From Ooceraea biroi (taxonomy: Eukaryota > Arthropoda > Insecta > Hymenoptera > Formicidae): 64,000 nt of DNA. Shown here piece by piece: positions 1 to 11,629 of this stretch (position 1 is its first letter; each line of letters begins with the position of its first letter). The position numbers were made by a program, and so were the translations under genes. The DNA lies in NCBI RefSeq assembly GCF_003672135.1, contig NC_039510.1:5704001-5768000 (forward strand), written 5' to 3'. The notes beneath the pieces are model-generated. The model had not been told where the DNA came from. It worked only from the letters and a program-made list of their open reading frames with translations, and ran no database searches.

Positions 1-3000
1 GACAATTACTCCAGATTATAAAGCGCGGCGTTAAGTAGAGGTTGCAAAGATAGCGTACACGGCGTACGGAGATTGCATAACGGATCTGTCATGCGAGGAG
101 AAGCCCGAAGCCGAGGGGGCGGCGATTCGTGCGGGCATAACAGCTGGCCGGTCGGTCGGTGTTGTTCACCGGCTACCCGTAGTGTCCCCATTATCTGTGT
201 CGTAGGGACACGCGATACGTAAACCACCACCGTCGTCCGGCTTTATCTGTTCAACCGGGTGCATTCCATCCGGCCGGCGCGATGCCGCGCGGCCTCCTGG
301 AACGGTCCCCGGGCAGCTTTACGAGTTCGAGTCGTCAGCGGGACCAACCTGAGAACCGACCGGGAGTTCGCAGGTATCCCGAACCTGTGTGTTGCGCGTC
401 CAGCATCCGTGCATCTCATATACATACTTGCGTATAGCCGGAACTCGCGCCTCTTCTCGGAACTTACCGGCACTGTTCTGCTGGCGGCGCGTTTTGCTTG
501 GGAGCACGCTCGGCCAGAGATCGAGTGTCTAATAACGCCACCGTCCTTCTCCGCCCTCTCTTTCTCGCCCTTCCGCCCACCTCCTGCGCTCTCATTTATC
601 CTCTCGTCACACGCGCGAAAGTGCGCCTTCTCCTCATAGTGCGCCCATCTGCCTCCAATCAAAAAATTCAACGCAACGGTGACCACCAATTGCTCTTTTC
701 TTCGGAGACTCGAGAAAACTGTGTGTGGGAAAATGAAATTTGAGCCATTTCGCTCAGGAGTTAAAAACGTAGATTTTAAAGTTTAAGTATCTTCGATATA
801 AAAGAATTTTTTTTGAAATCTAAACTGATTAAATCTAAAATTAGGTACATTAAGTATTGATCTACTTTTGGGCTGATATTGATATCTTTAATAAAGTTAG
901 TTTGCTCGTGCGCATCTCGGTAAAAACATGGTAGCTAAAGTTCAACGATGATTGAAGATCAACCAAACGAGATCTTAAGCGTATAATCGCGTTAACCTTC
1001 AGACGAAGGTTGACCGAGTGACGGTCCTTTCTAAAATCTTAATCTGATAGAGACAAGAACGGCGTACAGTTAAGCACGAATGATTTAGCAATACTTTTGT
1101 ATATTAAAGAAGAATGCATTCTTCGTATCGCAACAAACATGATGCAAATACATTCGCGAAAATTGCACATCTATACAATCTTATTTCAAATTATAAAAAA
1201 TAGCGAGATATCTGTTTTTAGACAAACTACGACAATGAAAATTATTCAGTCGCAGTTTATACGTTCGCTATACATACGATACTGAATTTTTCGAAATATT
1301 CCGGACTCTTCGAGAATTCAAAGAAGTTCTGTTCGCCCAACCTCGTTACAAGCTCGCGTGCGAAACGAGCGAGTCGGTTCGAATCGAGAAGCGTTAAGGC
1401 AGGTCGCATACTTCGACGCGCATAAAATCATGGGAAGAGTCAGAGGTGCAGACAGTGGACGAGACGGGACAGTGAAGTCGCGAGTGCCGAGTGAAATATG
1501 CATGGATATTTTATACACACTACACACGGGAGCGTGTGTGTATGGGCGTTCGTACACGTGCATGGGATTCCGTCTGCACGGAGAGAAAGAAAGAAAGAGA
1601 GAGGAAGGGAGTGCGAGCCCGCTACCAGCCACGCTGTAAATTTTATCGCCCGGATAAGAGCGGACTCGTAGACGGCGCTCGTAAAGATACTTTACTGTGT
1701 ATTTACATCCCCGGCGTAATACGTTACGCGGCTTAATATTACCCGTTAAGTGAATCGAAACGGTCCGATTGCTTTGCTCGACCGGCGCTCGATGTTGCGT
1801 AAAAGGCAGCGAATGTGTCGATTCCTCGCCGCGCGCGATCCGTTATCGATGCTGCTTGGATTCTCTCGTTCGTTCGTGTGTAACCCGCGATATCTACTTA
1901 TGATTTGTGCAGACAGTCTGGACTCGAAGTGGGATTTACGAGTGTGCAGAAAGATAATTTGATGATGAATGTTGCCTGTCATTAATGTATTTATTAATAT
2001 ATTTTTCCTTAAGTAATAATTAATGAAAGCAGAATAGCGATATATTTATTAACAGAATGGTGAACGCTCATTAAGTTTTGAGGCGTCTTATAAGAAGCGC
2101 AGGTAAACATTAAAAATCAGGTTATAACAGATTGAATATTACGTTGTGATAATAATGAACGCAATGATCGATTTTTTATTTCGATATTACTGTCTTTCGT
2201 TACTCGCCGGCGTATCCGATTAAACGCATATAAGACGGTTCTCCAGCGAGGTTACTCACCCCCACAATAACAAAAACAGTAGCCCCGAGACGCATTTCTC
2301 GTTATTCGCCTCCATGTCCATTACACGTTACGGTTTCACCCATCCCCCGTGTACCCGTCGGATTGTAAATATATCCTCGCACACGAGCATCCGCGGTCCG
2401 CGTTGATAGCGATGAACGGAAATACAATTATCGGTGGGAATAAAACGCCGCGGATCGGTGACAGGATTCGCGAAAGCGCCGCAGGATCGGACGGGTTGGA
2501 ATATGTAACGCGATTGCGGAGGGATGGAGGGCGGGCGGCGGGAGGGTTGGCGGCTGCGATGGAAATCGCGGCGTGCACCCGCGGGATGCTCCGGGACGCG
2601 GAGCGTTCGACTGGTCGTTTGATTACGTAATTCGCGCGGCTACCGGTAACCGACGACATCGGCGGACGACGACCGGTAGGTCGACTGCCACTTTTTGACC
2701 CTTCGCCCTTCGCCCTTTGCCCCTTCCTCAACCCAGCGTTCGCTGACTCGACTCGCGGACAACAGCGCGTGAATCTTTCAGCGCGTTCGGAATTCAGCGC
2801 GGCCGGTCGCGACTTGACTTGACGTTTCGAGCGTTTCCAGCCAACGTCTGGCTCGACAAATCCAACGATAATGCGCGTTGCGTGATTTTCGCACCCTGTC
2901 ACAGAAATTTGACAGCGAGGACACGGTAACTTATTCGGACATGTATTCGCTTGCGTAAAAACTCGCTGCGTGCTCGCTCATACTGTGCATACTCAAAAAT

Positions 3001-3133
3001 TCACGCATCTCGCGCGGATGTCCGCGAATCTGATTTCGCGACTTGTCGTCTCTGTATCTCATTTCGTCCCTTTTTTCGTGATACCTAGACGATGCAGGAG
3101 AATTTATTTAATCGTAGTTATGCTAATTGACGT

Positions 3134-3141
3134 TGACGTCA
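3134..3141. promoter_or_regulatory. perfect CRE (TGACGTCA)
   Basis: The core TGACGTCA lies in a 10-bp palindrome TTGACGTCAA. It matches the CREB/ATF consensus. Whether it acts in vivo is unknown. Confidence 0.4.
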
Positions 3142-3473
3142 ACCGGTCTTAATGAACTGTTTGCAGTTATACCAAGTTCTAACATGATTAACGTAATAAT
3201 TCCGTCGTCGAGATAGGTCAGTCAGTGGATAAATGTATCGTTATTGCATAATAAATATCGTTCTCATTTAAGTCTCGTCATCAGTCCGGTCTTTTGAATA
3301 AGGCAGGATGAGAAACGGGAATGCAAGCTTATTTCTTAGCCGTTTGCAAAAATGAAAGCGACCACGGAGTGTAATCCCGGCTACGAAACCGTGCTTGTCG
3401 ACGAGAGGCGAATTTACGATTTCCCACTTGGTTCGTTGGACGTGTGCGTGGTGTCTCTCGAAAATGCAAGCCC

Positions 3474-3503
3474 GCAGGCAGGCAGGCAGGCAGGCAGGCA
3501 GCG
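3474..3503. repeat. (GCAG)n microsatellite
   Basis: About seven uninterrupted GCAG units. Confidence 0.9.
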
Positions 3504-3604
3504 AGAGGGATATCGGACTGGGCCGCATTCCCGAAAAGCATTTGGCGACGTCGGAGAGAGCGGCTCGATATTCGGGGTGCGGTTCCTAGGTCCGTAGGTC
3601 CTGG

Positions 3605-3805
3605 GTTTGCGTGAGCAAGGGAGCGAAGCGTGGCAGAGAGCAAGAGAGAGAAAGAGGGACAGAGAGGCGAAGCGGCCAAGAGAGGTCGAGAGAGAAAGAG
3701 AGCGAGGGAGAGAGAGAGGGAATACTGAAGCGACCAACAGAGACCAAGAGAGGGCAAACGTAGGGAAAAGCAAGATGGGAAAAGAGAAGAGAAATGAGAG
3801 ACGAG

Positions 3806-3862
<57 letters not shown>

Positions 3863-5265
3863 GGCGAGGCGACCGCTGGAAAGAGCAGATACGTGCGTGT
3901 TACTTCGTACTCTAGGTATACCTACGTGCGTGCGGGGAAAAGCACATGTCTACGTGTGTGAGTGTGCGTGTGTGCGGTGTGTCGTAACCAGTGGAAGAGG
4001 GTCGAAGAGGCAGCGTGGCAAGAGAGGACCGTGGGGCGGAGGAGCGGGGTAGCGAGGAGCGGCGGGTGGAGGCGGGTGGCAGTCGGTCGGTCGGTAGTGG
4101 GTGGTTGGGGTGGATGGCAGGCGGGTGAGGCGGATTGCACGCGTTGTGCAGTGCGGTTAACGGCGTGTGCGTTGCGCCGACGGCCAACGACGCTGCTTTT
4201 CGAAAAGGGAGTAGAGAGGGACGAAGGAGGAGTGCCGAAGGGCGAAGGGTGGAAACCGAGGAGGGGCGCGCGGGGGAGGAAAAGTGGAGGGTGTGGGTGG
4301 CAGCGCTAACGGTAGCAGCTATACCAGAAGCACCGGCGTCAGCGTCAGCAGCACGACGTGAAAGCACGGAGGACGAAACTCGCGGGAAGGAGCGACCGAG
4401 AGGGAAAGAGAGAAAGAGACGAAGAATGGGATAGACAGGGACGGGGAAAGAGGGACAAGGAGGAAGAGAGACAGAGGGAAGGAGACGAGGCAGAGAGAGA
4501 CGGAGACGAAGACCACTGAACGAAGTAAGATAGGCGAGTAGCGGAAGCGAAGAGCAGAGAAGAGAGAAGGAAGGAAGGAAGGAAGGACGCGGGCGTCTCG
4601 GCGTTCTGGCAGACGAACGCATCGATCCCAGGCGGGTCAAGCACGGAATCTGTCTCCGTCTCCCTCTTTCTCTTTCGATCCTCGCCCACGTCTCCTCCGC
4701 GCACCTCTCGCGCGCGTCGCAGAGCCGCTTCTCTCTTTCTCTTCTCTGCTCGCTTTCTCTTTCTCTATCCCTCTACTTCTCTCTCTCTTTCGCGTTCTTT
4801 CTCTGTCGTCCCTGCGCGTGCAGCCCTCTCTTCATCACTCTCCACGGGCCGCCACTGGAGTCCTTCCCCCGTCACCCCCTTTGCACTCTTCTCGCCACTG
4901 AGAACCGTGGCCCACCGCCTTCTCCCCCGCGCCCTCATCCACCCTTTCTGGCCGTCCTCCCCCGCGCCTCAAGCCGCCCTTCTCGCCGTTACTACGCGCT
5001 CGCCCCCGCCAGACAAAGACAAATTACGCTGCATTTTCAGAGCCCCAAAGAGCTCCAACGTCCTACACCGCCTCCCCCGCTCTTCCCGTCCTTCTCGTCC
5101 TCTTCCTCCGCGCGTCTCACCTCCGCCCCCGATCCTCGTCTACCTCCTTCCACGGAACTCGCCTCCTACGTCGCCCAACCATCCTCACGCCACTTTCCTC
5201 GTCCCTGCCCAGACCACCATCACCCACCCACCCACTCCACCCCCCGGTCTCCGAGACTCTCTGCT
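3605..5265. repeat. purine-rich to pyrimidine-rich domain A
   Basis: On the plus strand 3605-4560 is strongly purine-rich (GA/GGA/GGAA runs). From about 4635 to 5265 it is strongly pyrimidine-rich (CTCT/CCT runs). The switch is at about 4,600. Frames of over 100 codons exist on both strands but consist of R/E/G or S/L/P runs, so they are composition artefacts. The domain could be a divergent promoter with CU-rich leaders or simply degraded GA/CT repeats. Confidence 0.6.
3813..3859. repeat. (AG)n microsatellite
   Basis: About 23 uninterrupted AG units inside purine-rich domain A; likely polymorphic in length. Confidence 0.95.
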
Positions 5266-5469
5266 ATGTAGGGCATCAAATGGGTGCTCAACCCCTACGC
5301 ACTCTGTGTGAGAGCGTCTTGTCCACGAGTCGGCTCTTGCTGCTTCCTCTCTTCCCTCCGCAGCCTCCGCAGCTATCCTCTTCCTTTAGCCCCTTGCCGT
5401 TCCCGCAATCCACCTTGCAATCGAACGTGCATGCCGGCTACGGGTGATAATAGCGGATAAGCTCTGGCA

Positions 5470-5477
5470 TGACGTCA
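5470..5477. promoter_or_regulatory. perfect CRE (TGACGTCA)
   Basis: TGACGTCA within ATGACGTCAT, about 200 bp past the end of pyrimidine-rich domain A and just before a short CAG run (5516-5546). CREs near a start site are common in animal promoters, so this supports, weakly, a promoter near 5.3-5.5 kb. Confidence 0.4.
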
Positions 5478-7918
5478 TGGGGGACATTGGGGTTGAGCAT
5501 TCCGGTGAAGCAGCGGCACCAGCAGCAGCAGCAGCAACGGCTGCAACAGCCCCCGCGTATTTCCCGTGGGAGGAAATTATCGAATGGAAAGGTCGCCCTT
5601 ACGATAAGATGTCTTTTACGAGTTCCGGACCACCCCCGCTTCGTGCCGGACGCGTCCTCGATATCGGCGCTCGCGTGTTCTCTCGCTTCAGCGGATCTTT
5701 CTCTTGAACTTTCTCCTTTGACGTTTTGAATGCGCGTGAGCGAAGCGCTGAAAGCGATGCGGATCTAAGTTTATAAGCATAAAACGGAGTTATAAATACG
5801 GCAACTTTCCCACGCGAGAGATTGCGAGACTCTAGACAATGGAAAAAAGATGCTTTTTACGGAATATCGTTCAACCTGTAAACGTGAACGCTGCGTAGAT
5901 TTCCGTCCAGATTTATGCGTAACGGATACTGAACTTTTTTATTCCTTACGAATAAATTTATTCGTTTGCTAATTGAATTTTTAATTAGATTATTAATTAA
6001 TCTAACGCTAGCTATGGAGAACTCTTAATTTGTGCGTAACTAATTCCTACAGTTGGCTGGAGAACGCCGAGCTCTCTTTACGTTCGCAATGTCCGCGCGA
6101 CGATATTGCGGTTCTCTTCCCCGTCGAGCGAGTTCCGTGATTAACATAGCAGATGCAGTTCCCGCGAGTTTGCACGGCGATTAATCTCCTTCCGCACGTA
6201 GTTGGCGAAGATAAAACTTCCGATCAAGTTACTCGCTCGCTCGCTCGCTCACTGAGAACCGCTGTGAAGAGCTAGATCAATTACCGCGGCAGCGTCGATT
6301 CTTCGCAATATTTTATCGTCGCTAATCACCCCGCGTGCGTTCCGTTTGCGTTCCGCTCGCTCGTCGGGAAAATGTACACGTCCGATTATACTCGCTCGCT
6401 CGCTCGTCGTTGCCGGATCGATCCGAGTTCCCGACACGCGCGCGGAATCCGCGCGCCTCGGCGCGAGACTCGGCCACGAGTTACGACCAGCACGACGTTA
6501 TTATCGGCGGTTGAAAAAATTTCCGCGGGAAATATGGCGGGCTTCTCTTCTCTCTTTCTTTTTTGTTCCTCACACCTCCCAACCGCGGCTTGCGACCGCG
6601 AAACTTTGCACTTCGTGCATACTGATAATACTTAAAGAGCGGGCACGCGATTAAGGAAGTTGGATGGAGTCCCTCGTGGGAAGGACCGCGGCGTTTCCGG
6701 CAGAAAAATTTCAGTAATGAAAGCCCAAGGAGAAGAGGGTCGAAGTGTGTTAATTAAACATTCCTGACGGGAGTGAGAAGCCGGGGGTGGCGGTCGGTCG
6801 CTCGACCATGGGGGTGCGTCTCGTTGAAACGTGGAGAAACGTTTGTAAAGCATCCTTCCGTAAACAACGAAACGATGTGAACAACGATGAAAATGCATTT
6901 AACCATTCACGGATGCGGTACCTTCTCATTGTGTCTTAATACGATTTACCAGAGAGAAGAGCAGCGAGTGAATAATGTCACGACATGTCAATAAATATCA
7001 TTAATGGGCATTCCTGGCTTTTTAATAAAAAAAAAACAATACTCGATGTATGCAACACGTGCGATGATTTAAATTGATAGAAGGCAGTTGTAAATTGCAT
7101 TGAAGCCTTCTCGCTGACGATAATATACATCTTCATTTCGTTGAGTTTTTATTGATCGACGATTAATCGCGACGTCGTGGAGAGCACAAGATACTCGAGC
7201 AGCGCTGAATCACGAGAGCGCTTTACATCTTTAATCCGTTCTAATCGCGTTGTCGCTCGCGGCAAACGCGATTACCGTATTAGGGACGATATGCTCGCGG
7301 GGAGCTCGCGTTCGCCCCGCGGGAACCCTCTTGCTAACCAGTTTGGAAGGCGCCTCGCATTCAGAAGGATAGGCGATCGCCAATCTGCACAGGAATACCT
7401 TTGGCGCACGCAGGGACGGCATAAAAAAACTCCCGCCGCGCGTCGTACTAATCACGACTGTCGCTGGAAACGTCGCATTCATTTCGCCGCTATGAATCTA
7501 CACGCGTTATTTTGATGGTGCACACATCCGAAACGCCGGCGCGCGTATAAATAAACGACACCGCGCGGAGGGACCGCTCGCCGGAATTATATTTTTTAGC
7601 CGGCGTGCACCCGCGGAAATTTGTTCAAACACGGACACAGGCGTTCGACGTCACGATCGATGTTAACTGCATCGTCGTCCTCGTCGGTTTTATCTTTTAT
7701 CGGACTACCGTGGATCGATCACTCGCACGGTGGTTGAAATCGAAGTCTGATAATTATTTCCGCGGTGGTATCGCGGTATTGTTATTCCATGCGCTGGCTG
7801 GCGTTGCTCGATTCTTGTACTTTGGAAGGTTCGCGTGTATACGATACAAAGTGAAGACCGATAGAATTTGCTTTCGGAGGAATCGAGTGTTCCGTATTTA
7901 TGGCTGCTGCTTTTAATC

Positions 7919-8188
7919 ATGGAATCTACACGGAATATCAACTCTCGTGTTTTATATAATTATGTGGGTGTCGAAAATATGTTCACGCGTTTACAGCAAG
8001 CGATGATACTGGAGGTATTGGAACGTTTTCCGCGATGCGTCCGCGATATCGAGAACGTAGATCTCGCTCTCAGGACGTTCCGACGACCGGAGGAAAGCAT
8101 TAAGATTTCACGCGATTGCCCTAGGTTGGGGACCATGGGGAAAAGTGCGGACGACATCGACATTGAGGGGGATGAGGTGTACGCGTAG
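7919..8188 (+). other. short coding-like open frame, status unresolved
   Basis: An 89-codon frame from the ATG at 7919 to TAG reads with an amphipathic stretch (MFTRLQQAMILEVLERF) and an acidic tail, and is less repetitive than other frames nearby. No family recognised, no clear splice sites. Probably chance. Confidence 0.15.
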
Positions 8189-8229
8189 GTACGTGTGCGT
8201 GTCCGTGTATGTGCATCGTCTCAGCAGAG

Positions 8230-8383
8230 GCGGCGTTAGGACGTGGGAGGAGGGGTGGTGGTTTGGGAGGCCGAAGGACGGATACGGGAGGACGAAGAGC
8301 AGTAGTAGGTGGAGGCGAAGGACGGCGGTAGGTAGCAGTGGGTGGCAGGCCGAGGGTGGCAAAGGAGTAACGGCAACGGCAGC

Positions 8384-8415
<32 letters not shown>

Positions 8416-9205
8416 CAGCAGAAGCAGTACCAGCACCAGCAGCACCAGCAGCAGCAGTAGTAGCAGCAGCACCAGCAGCAGCAACAGCAAGAGGAGGTGG
8501 AGAAGGAAGAGGACGAGGACGAGCACAGGAGGAGGTGGCGAAGGAGGATGAGGACGAGGAGGTGGAGGAGGAAGAGAAGGAGGAAGTGGAGAGCGAAGGA
8601 GGGCGGTCGGTTGAGACGCGGAGGTGCAGGCGAAGGAGAGCGTAGTCCGGTGGGTTGGGTCGGGTTGGTTTGCACCGGCACCACACCAACGCACCGACAT
8701 GGTTCCAAGCGAAGGAGAGGATGGGGCAGGATGGCCGGGCCTCTGCTCTCGCTCGATAGAGGCGCGTCCCGTCGTCCCATGATTGGAAACCAAATCGCCG
8801 CACATCCATCCCCCTCCTCGTACCGCCGCCGCCGCCGCCACCGCTGCCTCACCCTGCGCTTCCGCGATTCTCCTCCACCCCGCGTTCACCCCCCCGGGAA
8901 TCCCCCGACCGCCAACCATTCACCCTTACTCTCGGCCTTCGCAACCCTATCCAGAGCTTACTTCCTCGGAGAGAACGAGTCCCTCTCGCTTTCTGTCCCT
9001 CTCGCTCTCTTTCTCGCTCTCTCTTCCTCTCTGTCTTCTACGTTCGCTGTAACTCCCTCCGGCTTTCTCCTCTGTCTTTCCCTCTGTCCCTCCTTCTCTC
9101 TCGCTCCTTTCCACCGGTCTACTTCGGCTTTCCTTCCTTCCTTCCTCCTCCGACGACCGGCGCTTCCACATCCACATCGTCGACGTCCACATCCACTGCC
9201 CGCCC
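8230..9205. repeat. purine-rich to pyrimidine-rich domain B
   Basis: 8230-8645 is purine-rich with GAG/GGA runs, and 8810-9205 is pyrimidine-rich with CTCT, CCG and TTCC runs. The link at 8650-8800 has mixed composition and contains an inverted CCAAT pair at the Y-side edge. Long frames here encode only serine, alanine, leucine or proline runs and are rejected as genes. Confidence 0.6.
8381..8490. repeat. interrupted trinucleotide array (AGT)n/(AGC)n
   Basis: AGT units followed by AGC/ACC units make a 110-bp impure trinucleotide array. All frames read homopolymers, and no flanking sequence suggests a real exon. Confidence 0.85.
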
Positions 9206-11221
9206 GTCGCCCGACCCGCCGCCGCCACCCCCGTGGGACGCTAATGTCGAGCTAAGTCCTTAAAACCCCTCAGCCGGAGGCCGGCGAGCCCGCAGACTGG
9301 AATGGCCTCCATAAGTAACCGGGTTTACACACCCCAAGACCCTATTTCTCACCGTGGAAAAACTGCAGTCGGCTCCGTTGCAACCGTTCCAGCGTCCCCC
9401 CGCTCTTCTGCTCTCCTACTCATCCTCCTCGTCGCGTAACCCGAACACCCTCGATGCTTAGTTCGTCGATGCTGGATTGCAACTTCCGCCGGACTCGGCG
9501 TATCGACGGTCCCGGGAAGATTAAGAAGACGCGGGTCCACCCTTTCGTGAAAAACGCGTCGGATCTTCTTCCCACGAAGCAGAGAACTACGGGCTTCTGG
9601 AAACGCGGGCGCAAGCTTGCCGGCGCTCGAAGATTTTTCCATTCACCACCAGCCACCCCTCATGCCTCGTGCATATTCATGCTTTCCCACGGGGAAGATA
9701 TGAAACGCTGGGCATTTACATAGGGCGGTGTGTTCCCTATGTCTTTACAATTAGAGCGATTCTACGCAACGCTAATGAGCATAATACGCAGACGGGTGTG
9801 CGTTTACATCGCGTGCCCTTTAAGGGAATCGACCGCACTTATTATTAATGCAAAAATTTAAAAAGAAGGGTAAACGCATCGCGCGACTACAATTGCGTGC
9901 TTGCGCCACCCTGATTCCCGACTAATTAGCGGCATTCGGCGATCAATTGGAAAGGGCGTATGGTAATGGAAGTTCACGGGGACGGGTTATACAACGTTGT
10001 ATATGGTAATGGGTTGACTTAATGGCTGAATGGTAAGTGGGACGGCGGCGCGCCGCTGCGCGCGCGAATGGCATATTTCTAACGATATCGAGGGTGCAAG
10101 TGCCGTCCCGCCGTGGCGGCGAAACTTTGCCACGGTGACGCCACGGGTACTTTCACTTTTGCTCGTAATGTTTATGCAGAACAGCGAGGAAACTTTCTTG
10201 AGGTGGTGGTGGTACTGCTGGTGGGGTGACGGTGGCGGAGGAGAGGTGCGCCGCGCGGTAACTGCCGCCGATGTTGTGTGTACCGAAGAGTAAGAGGGAG
10301 TTACGGGGGAAGAGGGGGAGAGGACTGCATCGAGTGTATAGAGTGCGCGAAAGTTCGAATCGAATATCCGTAACGCACGTGAGATATTAAATTGACGAGC
10401 GACGAGAACAACTATCGGCGACCCACCCCTTCGCTTTTCCGATAGTTTCGTCCGCGGCGGAATTCTTCGTCCGATACCACCTGCCTCGATTTCGACGTTG
10501 CGCGAAACAAAAAAAAAGGAATGCGAGCATGCCATTAGGAGCGAGATCCGAAACGCGGGGCCATCGATTTATCGTGGTGGATCATCGCGCGGATTTTTAA
10601 GCGTGCCCGAGTAATTAAAAGTTCATTAAGGAGCCACAGCGGATTGCTCTATTTTATAGCGGATCGAGGATACTGTAATGAGCCGCGAAGCATATTTATG
10701 ATGGCGCTTTCTCTCGCAGCGTTAATTATTTCCGATACTTAAGCGCGCGGATTATCCCCGCTTGATTTCTTTTCCGCGCAACGAGCATGGATACGGCCGA
10801 GAAGAGGGTACGAGCGAGAAGATTGAAAATAGCGTTACGAAACATTAAAAGTAATTTCAGAGAGAGTACCAGTTAAAATCAACACTTATCGTACGCTTGT
10901 AATGAAAAATTTACTACCACGTGACTTTTCAAGATTCTCAGCTGACTAGAGATTTTTTCACGTTGATAAAGCGATAAAGATCTGCATATTCCGATGATGC
11001 GGAAATCGATACTCGTTTCATTGAATCAAGAAACTTCCAATATCCATTTTATTTTAAGTGCGAATAGTGTACTTTCGTTTACTTAACTGTCGAATTCATG
11101 ATATTGCGACGTTGTCGAAGAGGATTCTCTTTAAGGAGACGCGATACCAATATGTCCGTCGTCGTTAGTGACGTTGCCGGATGAGTGAGCAGCTAAAGAG
11201 AGGGAGAGAGAACTCCCACGA

Positions 11222-11244
11222 CGGCGACGACGACGACGACGACG
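11222..11244. repeat. (ACG)n microsatellite
   Basis: Short GACGACG array; a related GACGAC/GAGGAC stretch follows at 11410-11440. Confidence 0.8.
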
Positions 11245-11607
11245 CTGCCGGTGAATGCCCAGAGGCCCGAAGGATATGAGAGAGTCGACCAGGCCGCAGG
11301 ATTCTGCGGGGAAGTAGTCGGGGACTATACCGCACGACGGAACGCGTCTACCTTTGGCAAAGTGTATTGACGGCTGCAGCTACGCGACCAATACATAGCC
11401 AGGGCAAGATGACGACAACGACGACGAGGACGACGACGTTCCTTCTCTCTGCTCTCCTCGTCCGAGAGAATCTTCTCTGCCCGCTCGAATCTCGGATACG
11501 TTGAGCTCGGATACGTCCGCGCGCGTGCGTGCGCGTCTGTTCCATGTGCATGCACGTACGTGTATGTGTGCAAGAGTACGTACACATGCACCCGCGTGCG
11601 AGCGCAT

Positions 11608-11629
11608 ACACACACACACACACACACAC
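11608..11629. repeat. (AC)n microsatellite
   Basis: Eleven AC units, preceded by an alternating purine/pyrimidine stretch rich in GCGTGC and ATGTGTG from about 11520; such sequence can adopt Z-DNA. Confidence 0.85.

Larger units (their letters stand above)
1..3604. other. gene-free stretch
   Basis: GC-rich sequence at 1-700 and 2230-2900 encloses AT-rich blocks at 760-1320 and 1970-2230. It holds a 10-bp stem-loop at 991-1014 (GTTAACCTTC, loop AGAC), a triple CCCTTCG-like run at about 2698-2723, and the CRE at 3134. Open frames of 60-190 codons overlap on both strands and look like chance. Confidence 0.5.
5266..8229. other. gene-free stretch
   Basis: Contains the CRE at 5470 and a CAG run at 5516-5546. 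It also holds an AT-rich island at 5940-6005 with an inverted TTAGATTA/TAATCTAA pair (5985-6005) and CTCG arrays at 6232 and 6391. No exon can be supported. Confidence 0.45.

Noticed and set aside
1370..1395. GGTTCGAATC resembling a tRNA B box
   Set aside because: No A box at the right distance and no cloverleaf pairing around it.
2336..2902. 188-codon minus-strand open frame
   Set aside because: Arginine/alanine/proline-rich, no domain, overlaps a plus-strand frame; typical of CpG-rich non-coding DNA.
3912..4640. 242-codon minus-strand open frame
   Set aside because: It is the complement of a GA-rich tract and encodes mostly S, L, P and R runs.
8108..8919. Several overlapping frames with polyserine, polyalanine, polyleucine or polycysteine
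   Set aside because: Every frame of the AGT/AGC array is open; this is a property of the trinucleotide repeat, not evidence for a gene.
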